From Dyadobacter sp. (GTDB lineage: Bacteria; Bacteroidota; Bacteroidia; Cytophagales; Spirosomataceae), in assembly GCF_017744695.1 (NCBI RefSeq), contig NZ_JAGIAS010000002.1:930001-994000 (forward strand): a stretch of 64,000 nucleotides of DNA, given 5' to 3'. The notes beneath the pieces were generated by a model. That model saw only the letters and a program-made list of their open reading frames with translations. It did no database searches and had not been told where the DNA came from. Each line of letters starts with the position of its first letter. The first letter of the stretch is position 1. Made by a program: the position numbers and the translations under genes. Of the stretch, positions 26,816 to 34,305 are shown piece after piece.

Positions 26816-26829
26816 ATTTACCGGTAAAT
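26816..26829. promoter_or_regulatory. 14-bp perfect palindrome, candidate operator
   Basis: ATTTACCGGTAAAT lies in the 284 bp gap between the divergent sensor gene (start 26669) and the DKNYY gene (start 26954). Further copies of the half site, ATCGGTAAA at about 26747 and TTACCG at about 26839, flank it. Clustered half sites suggest a dimeric regulator; its identity is unknown. No gene was seen in this gap. Confidence 0.4.
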
Positions 26830-26953
26830 AGTCAATAGTTACCGTTGCATCATTAAAACTGGACGTTGCCTATCCCGATATGCACTTTTGCGGCTCTATT
26901 CCCAACGCCATGAAAAATAATCCTAATCACACTCAACCTCATCCTATACTGCT

Positions 26954-27658
26954 ATGCTGATCCTGCTTCTGATAACCAGCGTAAGTCTGACTCTCGTCGT
27001 CGCAAGCCTCTTCCTGCTCCGCCCTGCTACCGAATCTTTCGTTCCCTCTTCGTCTTTTGACGTGTATGAAATCGAAAACAAACTGGTTTTTTACAGAGGA
27101 AAAGATGGCAGCAAATCGCTGATCCCCGATGCGCACGCCAGGACCTTTCAGATCCTGACAGCCGGCCCAGTAGGGCAATCGGATCCGTCGCTATACGCCC
27201 GCGATTTCGAAAAAGTCTATTTCCGGGGCAAAAGCATTCCCGGGGCCGACCCGGTTTACTTTCAGATATTAGGAGCCGATCTCGGTCGGGACGACAGGCA
27301 CGTTTTCAAGGCCAATGAGCTGATGTCCTCCGATGCCCGGAATTTCAAATGTCTGGACGAGCGTCTGAGCAAGGATAGCCAACGTGTTTACTTCGACGAC
27401 CAGGTCATTTCCGAAGCGGCCAATCATTTCAGGTACATCGGCAAATGGCAGAAAACTTCATTCTACAAGGATCACAGCAAGGTTTTTGTAAACGGCAAAG
27501 GTTATCGGGTCGCCGACATCGACACTTTCGACTATGCAGGAAATGGTGTTTTCACCGATCGTTACCAGGTTTACCGATTTAACGGAGATGACTTTCAAAG
27601 TAATTCCGGACAACCGGTATTCCGGGCAATGATGCAATTCCAGCCAGCTTTTGGATAA
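26954..27658 (+). CDS. DKNYY-family membrane-anchored protein
   Basis: 234 residues with an N-terminal hydrophobic helix (1-22, MLILLLITSVSLTLVVASLFLL) that anchors or exports the rest. The remaining 200 residues repeat a motif of about 35 residues with a D-x-x-x-V-Y/F core, as in DARTFQILTA, DPVYFQILGADLGRDDRHVFK, SQRVYFDDQVISEA and DHSKVFVNGKGYRVAD. This is characteristic of the DKNYY family of unknown function. The stop codon lies 4 bp before the ATG of the ankyrin-repeat membrane protein, so the two are probably co-expressed. No enzymatic motif was seen. Confidence 0.75.
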   Translation: MLILLLITSVSLTLVVASLFLLRPATESFVPSSSFDVYEIENKLVFYRGKDGSKSLIPDAHARTFQILTAGPVGQSDPSLYARDFEKVYFRGKSIPGADPVYFQILGADLGRDDRHVFKANELMSSDARNFKCLDERLSKDSQRVYFDDQVISEAANHFRYIGKWQKTSFYKDHSKVFVNGKGYRVADIDTFDYAGNGVFTDRYQVYRFNGDDFQSNSGQPVFRAMMQFQPAFG

Positions 27659-27662
27659 AAAT

Positions 27663-28667
27663 ATGAACTATCTGAAAATCGTCACCATCGTCAACTCGGT
27701 GGTAATTGCCCTGCTGTTCCTTCTTGTAATGGCCGAAACGCTGTTCCCTACCAAAGGCGGGGATGCCGCTTCGGGAATGGGAAGGGCAATTTACTACGTG
27801 GCAATCATTCTGCTGGTCCTGTTGTCCACGCTCAATCTGCTTCCATTTAATTGGAGCAAATACACCGCATTCGTAATCATTGTGGTGCCGGTTTTTTGGG
27901 TGGCGTTCGGATCCTCCATCAGCAATTTCAAGAGGGGCATTACAAACTGGATTGAAGCAAAACCGCTTTTTGAAGACAAGGAGAGGGACAGGATGGCCGT
28001 CGCCATTTTTAATGCCAAGCCGGATCAATTGAAAAAATACATCGCAGAAGTACAGCCACGGCTGTGGGATAATGCTTACGGCTATCCGCTCCTTGAAATG
28101 GCCGTCGCAAATGCCGGTTCAGTCAACAACGACGGTGAACGACGCCTGGAGTCCATTCGCGCGCTGTTACAGGCAGGCGTGAGCATTAAAAGTGACGACC
28201 CCGACGTCGAGAAGATTCATTTCTCGCCCGCTACGAGTGGAAACGCACCGGTACTTCGCCTCTTACTGGAACATGGTGCGGACGCTAATGCAAGGGTGAC
28301 CGACTACGGCAGCGGCAAACGTGATGTAGTTCCCATCGTCTTCGAAGCATTGGCAACTTCTTATGGCGCCTATGCTTGCGTAAAAGCATTGCTGGACCAC
28401 GGTGCCGACCCGAATGCCATCATGCCGTGGGATGGGGATCATGAAAAAATGTCGGTGCTGCTCTATGCCGCCGAACGGCAATACTGGGGCGTATGCAGGA
28501 TGCTTATCGAAAAAGGTGCCGACCCGCGTTATACCACGCCGGACGGCATCTCTCTACAAACTTTTATTGAACAGGGCGACAGTTTCTATCCCGAAAACAA
28601 GCAGGCGCTGGCCGATTTCGAGGCCGTTCGGGCGATAGTGGAACGATTGCAGACTACCGGCCGCTGA
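27663..28667 (+). CDS. membrane protein with ankyrin repeats
   Basis: 334 residues from the ATG at 27663; a TTG four codons earlier is possible. Three hydrophobic helices occupy about 5-30, 42-62 and 66-90. A soluble part from about 100 carries ankyrin-type repeats (FSPATSGNAPVLRLLLEHGADANAR, YACVKALLDHGADPNA, YWGVCRMLIEKGADPRY), each with the LL-x-x-GA-D core. Ankyrin domains bind proteins. Its pairing with the DKNYY gene suggests a two-component membrane complex of unknown purpose. Ankyrin proteins next to secreted toxins can be immunity factors, but nothing toxin-like was identified here. Confidence 0.78.
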   Translation: MNYLKIVTIVNSVVIALLFLLVMAETLFPTKGGDAASGMGRAIYYVAIILLVLLSTLNLLPFNWSKYTAFVIIVVPVFWVAFGSSISNFKRGITNWIEAKPLFEDKERDRMAVAIFNAKPDQLKKYIAEVQPRLWDNAYGYPLLEMAVANAGSVNNDGERRLESIRALLQAGVSIKSDDPDVEKIHFSPATSGNAPVLRLLLEHGADANARVTDYGSGKRDVVPIVFEALATSYGAYACVKALLDHGADPNAIMPWDGDHEKMSVLLYAAERQYWGVCRMLIEKGADPRYTTPDGISLQTFIEQGDSFYPENKQALADFEAVRAIVERLQTTGR

Positions 28668-28734
28668 CCGCCGACCATAGACCATGGACCGTAGCTTATC
28701 GTCAGGTGCACGGACTAAACAATGGTCGGCGGTC
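28666..28734. repeat. intergenic inverted repeat between convergent genes
   Basis: Perfect 13-bp arms, GACCGCCGACCAT at 28666-28678 and its complement at 28722-28734, enclose additional GACCAT/GGACC repeats. The element lies between two convergent genes, so a bidirectional transcription-stop role is possible, though there is no T run. Confidence 0.6.
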
Positions 28735-28753
28735 GATGGTCGGGGTGCAAGCC

Positions 28754-29131
28754 CTATTTCATCCGCTTCGCCGTCGCGTCGAACATGCTCATCATGCTTC
28801 CTTTCAGGTTGTCGTCATCTACTTTCGACAGGTCTACGGTCACGTCGTAGCCCTGGGCTGAAAATCCGATTGTAATCTTGTCGGCCGCTTCGTCGATGCT
28901 GGTAATGGCAATTTTTTCGGCGCTGGGGTCAGTCGCATTGGTGATTTGGCCGGTGAGTTTGCCGTCGGTCCGGGCAAGATCCGCTACCAGCTTGGCATCA
29001 CCATTAGGTGTTCCGAAAACGGTGATTTCCCATTTGCCTGCAAAAAAATCGGCGGGTGCCGTTTGGGCAATGCTCGTACAAACCGCGCCCAACAGGCACA
29101 GGATCATCATAATAGAGCTAATCCTTCTCAT
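28754..29131 (-). CDS. small secreted protein of unknown function
   Basis: 125 residues from the ATG at 29131 (a TTG two codons upstream is an alternative). A signal peptide (about 1-24, MMILCLLGAVCTSIAQ) is followed by a compact beta-rich domain with WEITVFGTPNGDAKLVADL, DGKLTGQI and IGFSAQGYDVTVDLSKV. The alternating strands look like a small barrel of the type found in many Bacteroidota periplasmic proteins. It converges with the ankyrin gene and diverges from the MFS transporter. No family name could be assigned. Confidence 0.65.
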   Translation of the reverse strand: MRRISSIMMILCLLGAVCTSIAQTAPADFFAGKWEITVFGTPNGDAKLVADLARTDGKLTGQITNATDPSAEKIAITSIDEAADKITIGFSAQGYDVTVDLSKVDDDNLKGSMMSMFDATAKRMK

Positions 29132-29226
29132 AATCAATTTGTTTTTAGTGAAGAAATGAAATCATCCGGCAATGGGATGTCGACCTCCCGCCATCATGAT
29201 GTCGCAAATGTAAAGAAGAAGTTTAT

Positions 29227-29251
29227 TTATTGTCTATATTTAAGACAATAA
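29227..29251. promoter_or_regulatory. inverted repeat in divergent promoter region, candidate operator
   Basis: TTATTGTCT, a 7-nt spacer (ATATTTA) and AGACAATAA form a perfect 9-bp inverted repeat in a very AT-rich stretch. It lies between the small secreted protein (start 29131) and the drug-transporter gene (start 29399). Symmetric sites of this size are bound by MarR/TetR-type dimers; no such regulator is encoded next to it. Confidence 0.4.
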
Positions 29252-29398
29252 TATTTTTCCAATTACTTATTTATTTAATACAAACAAGAAATCAGCGGCC
29301 TATTCGCGCAAATTTGTCTGGATTCCCCCTTGTAAAAGTCTATTTTACACACCCGTGGCGTGCCATATACTGGTTAACTTTACAGGAAACACCTCAAC

Positions 29399-30595
29399 AT
29401 GAAAATGAGACCCGGCGAGTTTATCGCTCTTTCGGCCTGCACAATGACGCTCACTGCCCTGGGCATCGACATTATGCTACCTGCATTTGGTGAAGTGCGG
29501 AAGTATTTCGGCCTGACCGCCGATTCCACGGAAACAGCCCAAATCATTTCTTTCTTTTTTATGGGTCAGGTAGCGCAGATTCTGTTTGGTGCACTCTCCG
29601 ACCGTTTCGGCCGCCTGGCCATTCTACGCGTCGGGTTCCCTTTGTACATCGTCGGCGGCGTGATCGCCGTACTGGCTCCCGACCTGCCTACGATGCTCGC
29701 CGCACGCTTTTTCGCCGGTATGGGTGCTTCTGCTGTGTTTATGACTACCATAGCGGGCGTCCGCGACCGTTTTGTGGGGGATGAAATGGCACGTATCCTG
29801 TCGCTTATATTCACAATTTTTCTGTTTACGCCAGTGCTTGCCCCGTTTTTAGGATTGGCCATTATGTCGGTAGGATCTTGGAAAATGGTATTTCTTACGC
29901 CGCCATTGTTCGCAGTCGTCGTGTTCCTATGGTCGCTGCGGCTGGAAGAGTCGCTTCCACCTGCACGACGCACGCCGCTTAGCCGCACGCACGTGGGACG
30001 CTCCATTATACAGGTGATCGGCAACCGCACTTTTCTGCGCTACACGGCGGTTACTACGCTGCTTTTCACCGCTTTGAGCTCCTATATATCGAGTTCGGAA
30101 CACATTGTGGGAGAAATTTACGGCAAACCAGAGCTTTTTGCCTGGATTTTCGCGGGTATGGGCGCGACGATGTCCATGTGTGCGCTGCTGAACTCCCGGC
30201 TATCGTCCCTATTCGGGGCCCGGCGGACGATCAAATGGCTGCTCGTGATTTACACCGCTGTGGGCGCGGTGCTGCTCGCATTTACCTGGGCATTTGGTGA
30301 TCCGCCACGAATGCCCCTGTTTTTCATCGCAGTCACGATGATGCTCGCGATTAACCTTGCCGTGGAACCCAACAGCAGCGCATTAGCGCTTGAGCCCCTG
30401 GGCAATACAGCAGGAATGGCTTCCGCCATTTATGGCACCTGCTTCTTTTTTGTAGGTGCAACATTGGGTTCCGTGACGAGCCACCTCATGGCTCACGGCG
30501 TGTTCCCGTTGGTGTTGTGCTTTTTTGTGTTTGGATTAATATCCGTGCTGCTCGCATTCAGCGACCGGTCCCGACCCGCGGGAGAAACGTCCTGA
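29399..30595 (+). CDS. Bcr/CflA family multidrug efflux MFS transporter
   Basis: 398 residues with 12 predicted membrane helices, the usual size for the DHA1 drug:proton antiporters. The segment TALGIDIMLPAFGEVRKYFG in helix 1 and the loop 2-3 signature GALSDRFGRLAILRVGFPLYIVGG are characteristic of Bcr/CflA. The motif C-like stretch IFTIFLFTPVLAPFLG lies in helix 5. It sits in the inner membrane and exports drugs or small metabolites against a proton gradient. It stands alone, with a candidate operator at 29227-29251. The substrate is unknown. Confidence 0.88.
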   Translation: MKMRPGEFIALSACTMTLTALGIDIMLPAFGEVRKYFGLTADSTETAQIISFFFMGQVAQILFGALSDRFGRLAILRVGFPLYIVGGVIAVLAPDLPTMLAARFFAGMGASAVFMTTIAGVRDRFVGDEMARILSLIFTIFLFTPVLAPFLGLAIMSVGSWKMVFLTPPLFAVVVFLWSLRLEESLPPARRTPLSRTHVGRSIIQVIGNRTFLRYTAVTTLLFTALSSYISSSEHIVGEIYGKPELFAWIFAGMGATMSMCALLNSRLSSLFGARRTIKWLLVIYTAVGAVLLAFTWAFGDPPRMPLFFIAVTMMLAINLAVEPNSSALALEPLGNTAGMASAIYGTCFFFVGATLGSVTSHLMAHGVFPLVLCFFVFGLISVLLAFSDRSRPAGETS

Positions 30596-30620
30596 CGTTT
30601 GAGAAAATGGCCCGGCGAAT

Positions 30621-31067
30621 CTAGTCATCTGAGCCACCGCCACCAGAGTCACCGCCACCGGAATCCGACCCGCAATCGTTGCTGCCGGAATTATCTCCTC
30701 CCGAATCGCTGGCATTCAAATCGGTGTCGTTCGCGTAGAAATTACAGTCGCCCGCTTCGAAATTGCCCGAACAATTATCGACCTGGCCGGACTGACCTGT
30801 TTCATAGGAATCGCCCGCACCGGAGCCACCGAATGTACCCCCTTCGAAAACTAACCCTTCGCGCATACCCTGCTCCGATGTATATTCATGCAGGGCATGA
30901 TAGTCGGAAGGTGTGGTCGGGCCAAAAGCGCCGGGATGATCTCTAATCGAATATTCCCGATCAGGAGGTGCTACCTTTTTCCTATAAACAATTGTGTTCT
31001 GCCTGCCGGCGCGCAGAAAAAGCAGCACCAATGCAATGATAACCAGCACTACAACGACATCGAGCAT
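30621..31067 (-). CDS. small membrane protein with acidic Ser/Gly-rich tail
   Basis: 148 residues from the ATG at 31067; a TTG at 31127 would add 20 residues. One N-terminal transmembrane helix (2-18, LDVVVVLVIIALVLLFL) is followed by a basic segment and a middle region with YSIRDHPGAFGPTTPSDYH. The C-terminal 60 residues are built almost only of D, S, G and N, with three cysteines and GGGDSGGGG runs, a disordered acidic tail. It converges with the MFS gene (25 bp gap). No domain was recognised; the tail could bind cations or be a flexible linker. Confidence 0.6.
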   Translation of the reverse strand: MLDVVVVLVIIALVLLFLRAGRQNTIVYRKKVAPPDREYSIRDHPGAFGPTTPSDYHALHEYTSEQGMREGLVFEGGTFGGSGAGDSYETGQSGQVDNCSGNFEAGDCNFYANDTDLNASDSGGDNSGSNDCGSDSGGGDSGGGGSDD

Positions 31068-31148
31068 GGGAGGTGGATTTTGGTTTAAATCCAATTTAAT
31101 TCCTCCGAAATCCGACGGTAAATCCAATTAGCAACCGGAAACAAATAA

Positions 31149-32156
31149 TTATTTTTCGTCAATCGGTTGTTTTGCAACCACCAGTTTATCCCCCGAATCA
31201 TCCACCTCAAAAAGTTTCGGATAGCGGATTGTCCGGCCGTTTACGCTTCTGTGACTGTGAATAGACATGAGCAGCTTGCCTTCAAAGGTGCGGAACAACA
31301 TCCCGTGTCCGAAATCAGGCGGGGTAATCGGTTCTTTTTCCTGGATCCATGGGCCGTCGAGCGTACCGCTTTGAGAATAGGCAACGCCCTGGGTGTAAAC
31401 GTCATAAATCCAGCTCGTCCAAAGTATTCCCAACTTGCCGGTTTGGGTACGAAAAAGCCAGGGGCCGTCGGTAACCTTGTTGGGACGGTCCGAGCCATCC
31501 TTGTTTTTCTCGCGGCTCCATGGCGAATCGCTGGCTCTAAACAACAGTTTCGGCGAGCCGGTAGTACCGCTAAAATCCGGTTTCAACGCTATTTTCTCGA
31601 CAGTCCCATTGTCATTTTGAAGCCATTCGTGACAGAAAATCATATAGGGCTTGCCATCTCTATCGGTCCAAAGCGTAGCGTCCAACGTCAGTTTATCGGC
31701 CGGCAGATACGTAGAATCCTTCATAGGCACATACGGGCCCTCCGGTCGGTCGCTCACGAGTACGTGGCATGCGCGGCGTTCGAGGCCTTCGCCGAGTTTA
31801 ACGGCTTTGTTGGTAAATGTGGCGAAATAGTAGTATTTGCCATTATGCGCATGCAGCTCGGCCGCCCAGATCATCGGTGTCGGCCCCATCCAGGATTTCG
31901 GATCGGTTTGCGCCACGGTGAACGGGCCTGTCCATTTTTTCAGGTCCTTACTTTTCCAAAGTTTGCCGCCCGTGCCGGTCATGTAGTAAGTCTGGGTAGG
32001 CTTATCGGCCAGGATAAAAGGATCACTGAGGCGGATGGAATCCAGCGGCACATCGGTTTTCAGTACCGGCGCGGCATTTTGTGCGATTGCTACACCCGTT
32101 GTATAAAGGATTACCGTGCCCAGGTATAGCAGGTATTTGAAAGAGGCCTGAATCAT
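31149..32156 (-). CDS. glycoside hydrolase family 43, secreted
   Basis: 335 residues with a signal peptide (about 1-25, ending AIAQ). The single propeller has the GH43 layout. The base aspartate lies in IRLSDPFILADK near residue 44. The second acidic residue is in LTLDATLWTDRDGKPY near 157. The proton-donor glutamate of the family is not obvious by eye; a likely candidate lies in the CHEWLQ segment. Sequences of this type are usually annotated as arabinanase, arabinofuranosidase or xylosidase. It starts 167 bp from the divergent SDR gene, with a direct-repeat operator between them, so the two may share the AraC regulator. Confidence 0.83.
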   Translation of the reverse strand: MIQASFKYLLYLGTVILYTTGVAIAQNAAPVLKTDVPLDSIRLSDPFILADKPTQTYYMTGTGGKLWKSKDLKKWTGPFTVAQTDPKSWMGPTPMIWAAELHAHNGKYYYFATFTNKAVKLGEGLERRACHVLVSDRPEGPYVPMKDSTYLPADKLTLDATLWTDRDGKPYMIFCHEWLQNDNGTVEKIALKPDFSGTTGSPKLLFRASDSPWSREKNKDGSDRPNKVTDGPWLFRTQTGKLGILWTSWIYDVYTQGVAYSQSGTLDGPWIQEKEPITPPDFGHGMLFRTFEGKLLMSIHSHRSVNGRTIRYPKLFEVDDSGDKLVVAKQPIDEK

Positions 32157-32232
32157 GAATGCCTATGCGTTTGAGTTCAACAGATACAAATGGAGCGCAT
32201 TTGATCGACGTTCTACTCACTTTATTTTCAAT

Positions 32233-32269
32233 GGCCTTTAAAACAAATAGAATCGGCCTTTAAAACAAA
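32233..32269. promoter_or_regulatory. candidate AraC-type direct-repeat operator
   Basis: GGCCTTTAAAACAAA occurs twice in direct orientation, at 32233-32247 and 32255-32269, a 22 bp period (two helical turns). It lies between the divergent GH43 (start 32156) and SDR (start 32324) genes. AraC-family proteins typically bind direct repeats of this spacing, and an AraC gene is second in the SDR operon. The regulator assignment is inference. Confidence 0.5.
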
Positions 32270-32323
32270 ATCCTCCGGACATCCACCAGCTAATTTTGTT
32301 CCATCACAAACCATCAGATTTTT

Positions 32324-33355
32324 ATGGAACATTCAGCAACAACCGCCATTCAATCAAACCATTACCAACATCCTATCGGCTCAGGATTCGACGCCTTTTC
32401 GACCGCCCAGGAAGTGATCAGCGGTATTGAACTCACGGGGAAAACGATTATTGTCACCGGAGGCTATGCCGGCATTGGACTCGAAACGGTAAAGACATTC
32501 GCGGAAGCAGGCGCACATGTCATAGTGCCCGCCCGCGATCTGGCCAAGGCCACACGGAATGTAAGCGGCATTCCCCATACAACCGTAGAGCCCCTGGACC
32601 TGATGGACCCGGCGTCAATCGACAATTTTGCCCGGAAATTCTTGCAAAGCGGCCGTTCGCTGGATATATTGGTCAACAATGCCGGCATTATGTGGGTACC
32701 GCTCCAACGCGACGCCCGAGGGTATGAATCGCAACTTTCGACCAACCACCTGGGGCATTTTCAGCTAACGGCACGGCTTTGGCCTGCATTGAAACAGGCC
32801 GGTCATGCGCGGGTGATCAGCGTCTCGTCGTTCGGTCATCATATTGCACCGTTTGATTTCGAAGACCCCAACTTTAAAAACCGGGAGTACGAAACGCTGA
32901 CAGGCTACGGGCAATCGAAAACAGCCAACAACCTCTTCGCTATCGAGCTCGATCGACGCGGAAAAGGATTTGACGTACGCGCATTCGCATTGCATCCAGG
33001 CTCGGTTAATGGTACGGACCTCGGCCGGGTAGCACCGATGGAGCTTTTTCAGCAAATGGGCACCCACGATACCGACGGCAACATTTACCCGGAAGTGGCC
33101 CGGAACCTGAAAACCATCCCGCAAGGAGCGGCTACCACCGTTTGGTGTGCCACGAGCCCGCAGTTAAAAAACATGGGCGGCTTATATTGCGAAAATGCAG
33201 ACGTGGCCGAGGTTGACAATGGCAACATCGAGCACCGTTACGACCAGCCGTGGACATTACGGGGCGTGAAACCCTACTCCATCGACCCGGAAAATGCACG
33301 GAGGCTTTGGACATTGAGCGAACAAATGACAGGCATTACTTTCGAAACTAACTGA
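32324..33355 (+). CDS. short-chain dehydrogenase/reductase (WWOX/retinol dehydrogenase-like)
   Basis: 343 residues, longer than classical SDRs (about 250) and in the range of the retinol-dehydrogenase-like group. The cofactor motif TGGYAGIGLET is at about 46-56, NNAG near 119-122 and the active-site Y-x-x-x-K is in GYGQSKTANN near 192-196. The residue after the first glycines suggests NADP(H). The C-terminal extension contains MGGLYCENADVAEV. It probably reduces or oxidises a lipophilic or aromatic carbonyl in the cytoplasm. The gene starts 167 bp from a divergent GH43 and is followed 6 bp later by its likely regulator. Confidence 0.87.
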   Translation: MEHSATTAIQSNHYQHPIGSGFDAFSTAQEVISGIELTGKTIIVTGGYAGIGLETVKTFAEAGAHVIVPARDLAKATRNVSGIPHTTVEPLDLMDPASIDNFARKFLQSGRSLDILVNNAGIMWVPLQRDARGYESQLSTNHLGHFQLTARLWPALKQAGHARVISVSSFGHHIAPFDFEDPNFKNREYETLTGYGQSKTANNLFAIELDRRGKGFDVRAFALHPGSVNGTDLGRVAPMELFQQMGTHDTDGNIYPEVARNLKTIPQGAATTVWCATSPQLKNMGGLYCENADVAEVDNGNIEHRYDQPWTLRGVKPYSIDPENARRLWTLSEQMTGITFETN

Positions 33356-33361
33356 TAAACC

Positions 33362-34159
33362 GTGGCACACGAGGCGCATTATATTCATCCCGATCTGAAA
33401 ATCTCTGGATTTACCAACCATTTTCACAGAAGTGACGTGCTTTTTGAGGAGCATTTACTGGTATGGTTTATTTCGGGAGAAACCAGGATCGTCCAGGGCG
33501 GAGAAACGCACCGGTTCGGGGCGGGAGATACGCTTTTCTTTCCGAGGCATGAGCTGGTGACGGTGATCAATTATCCGAAGGACGGTTTGCCTCACCGATC
33601 GGTTGTCATGCATTTGACTTCACAACGATTGGAAGCCTATTATACCCAAAATAGAGTGGAGGTGACACCGGTACCCAAACCCGCGTTCAGGACATTTGAC
33701 AAACACCCGCTGCTCCAAAGCTGCCTGGCGTCGCTGGTACCCTACTTCGATCTGCGTGACCCGTTGCCGGAAGCACTGGCGGCCATCAAAATAGAGGAAG
33801 CGATTACCATTCTGAGAACGATCGCGCCCGATATCGATCATTTACTGGCGGATTTTGGGCAGCCGGGCAAGATCAACCTCGCCGACTTCATGGAACAAAA
33901 TTATATGTACAACCTCCCCATGAGCAAATTCGGCTACCTTACCGGCCGCAGTCTTACCACTTTCAAGCGTGATTTTAAAAAGGCCTTCCAAACCACGCCG
34001 CAGAAATGGCTCACCGAAAAAAGGCTTGACCTGGCGCATTACCTCATCCGGGAAAAGCAGCGGCGGCCGTCGGATGTATACCTCGAAGCCGGATTCGAAA
34101 ACCTGTCGCATTTCGGGTACGCATTCAAGAAGCATTTCGGTTACGCTCCGACGGAGTGA
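33362..34159 (+). CDS. AraC family transcriptional regulator with cupin-like N-terminus
   Basis: 265 residues starting at a GTG 6 bp after the SDR stop. The N-terminal part (about 5-100) is a beta-barrel sensor with FEEHLLVWFISGETRIVQGGE and FGAGDTLFFPRHEL, like AraC_binding_2 domains. The C-terminal 95 residues are the double helix-turn-helix (MSKFGYLTGRSLTTFKRDFKKAF, then LEAGFENLSHFGYAFKKHFGYAP). It very likely controls the upstream SDR gene, perhaps also the divergent GH43, through the direct repeats at 32233-32269. The inducer is unknown. Confidence 0.9.
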   Translation: MAHEAHYIHPDLKISGFTNHFHRSDVLFEEHLLVWFISGETRIVQGGETHRFGAGDTLFFPRHELVTVINYPKDGLPHRSVVMHLTSQRLEAYYTQNRVEVTPVPKPAFRTFDKHPLLQSCLASLVPYFDLRDPLPEALAAIKIEEAITILRTIAPDIDHLLADFGQPGKINLADFMEQNYMYNLPMSKFGYLTGRSLTTFKRDFKKAFQTTPQKWLTEKRLDLAHYLIREKQRRPSDVYLEAGFENLSHFGYAFKKHFGYAPTE

Positions 34160-34194
34160 TCCAAAATGGCACGAAGGTCCATCTTCATAACTTG

Positions 34195-34269
34195 CTATCC
34201 GCAGGTCTCCGGCCGGCCTTTACGGCAAACAGGTGTTACTGTAAAGACCAGCCGGAGGCTTGCGGATAG
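34195..34269. repeat. long imperfect hairpin, intergenic palindromic element (copy 2)
   Basis: CTATCCGCAGG at the left end pairs with its imperfect mirror at the right end. Inner arms CGGCCGGCCTTTAC and its partner enclose a short loop (about 75 nt total). Core and outer bases resemble the element at 12074-12153. It lies between two convergent genes (AraC and sulfatase). With no T run it is not a classical terminator, though its position allows one. Confidence 0.65.
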
Positions 34270-34305
34270 TGTGTGTAAATCAGGAAATTTGCATGATCTG
34301 CTTTA

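Noticed and set aside
28666..28734. Insertion sequence terminal inverted repeats
   Set aside because: Only 69 bp with no coding sequence between the arms and no target duplication seen.
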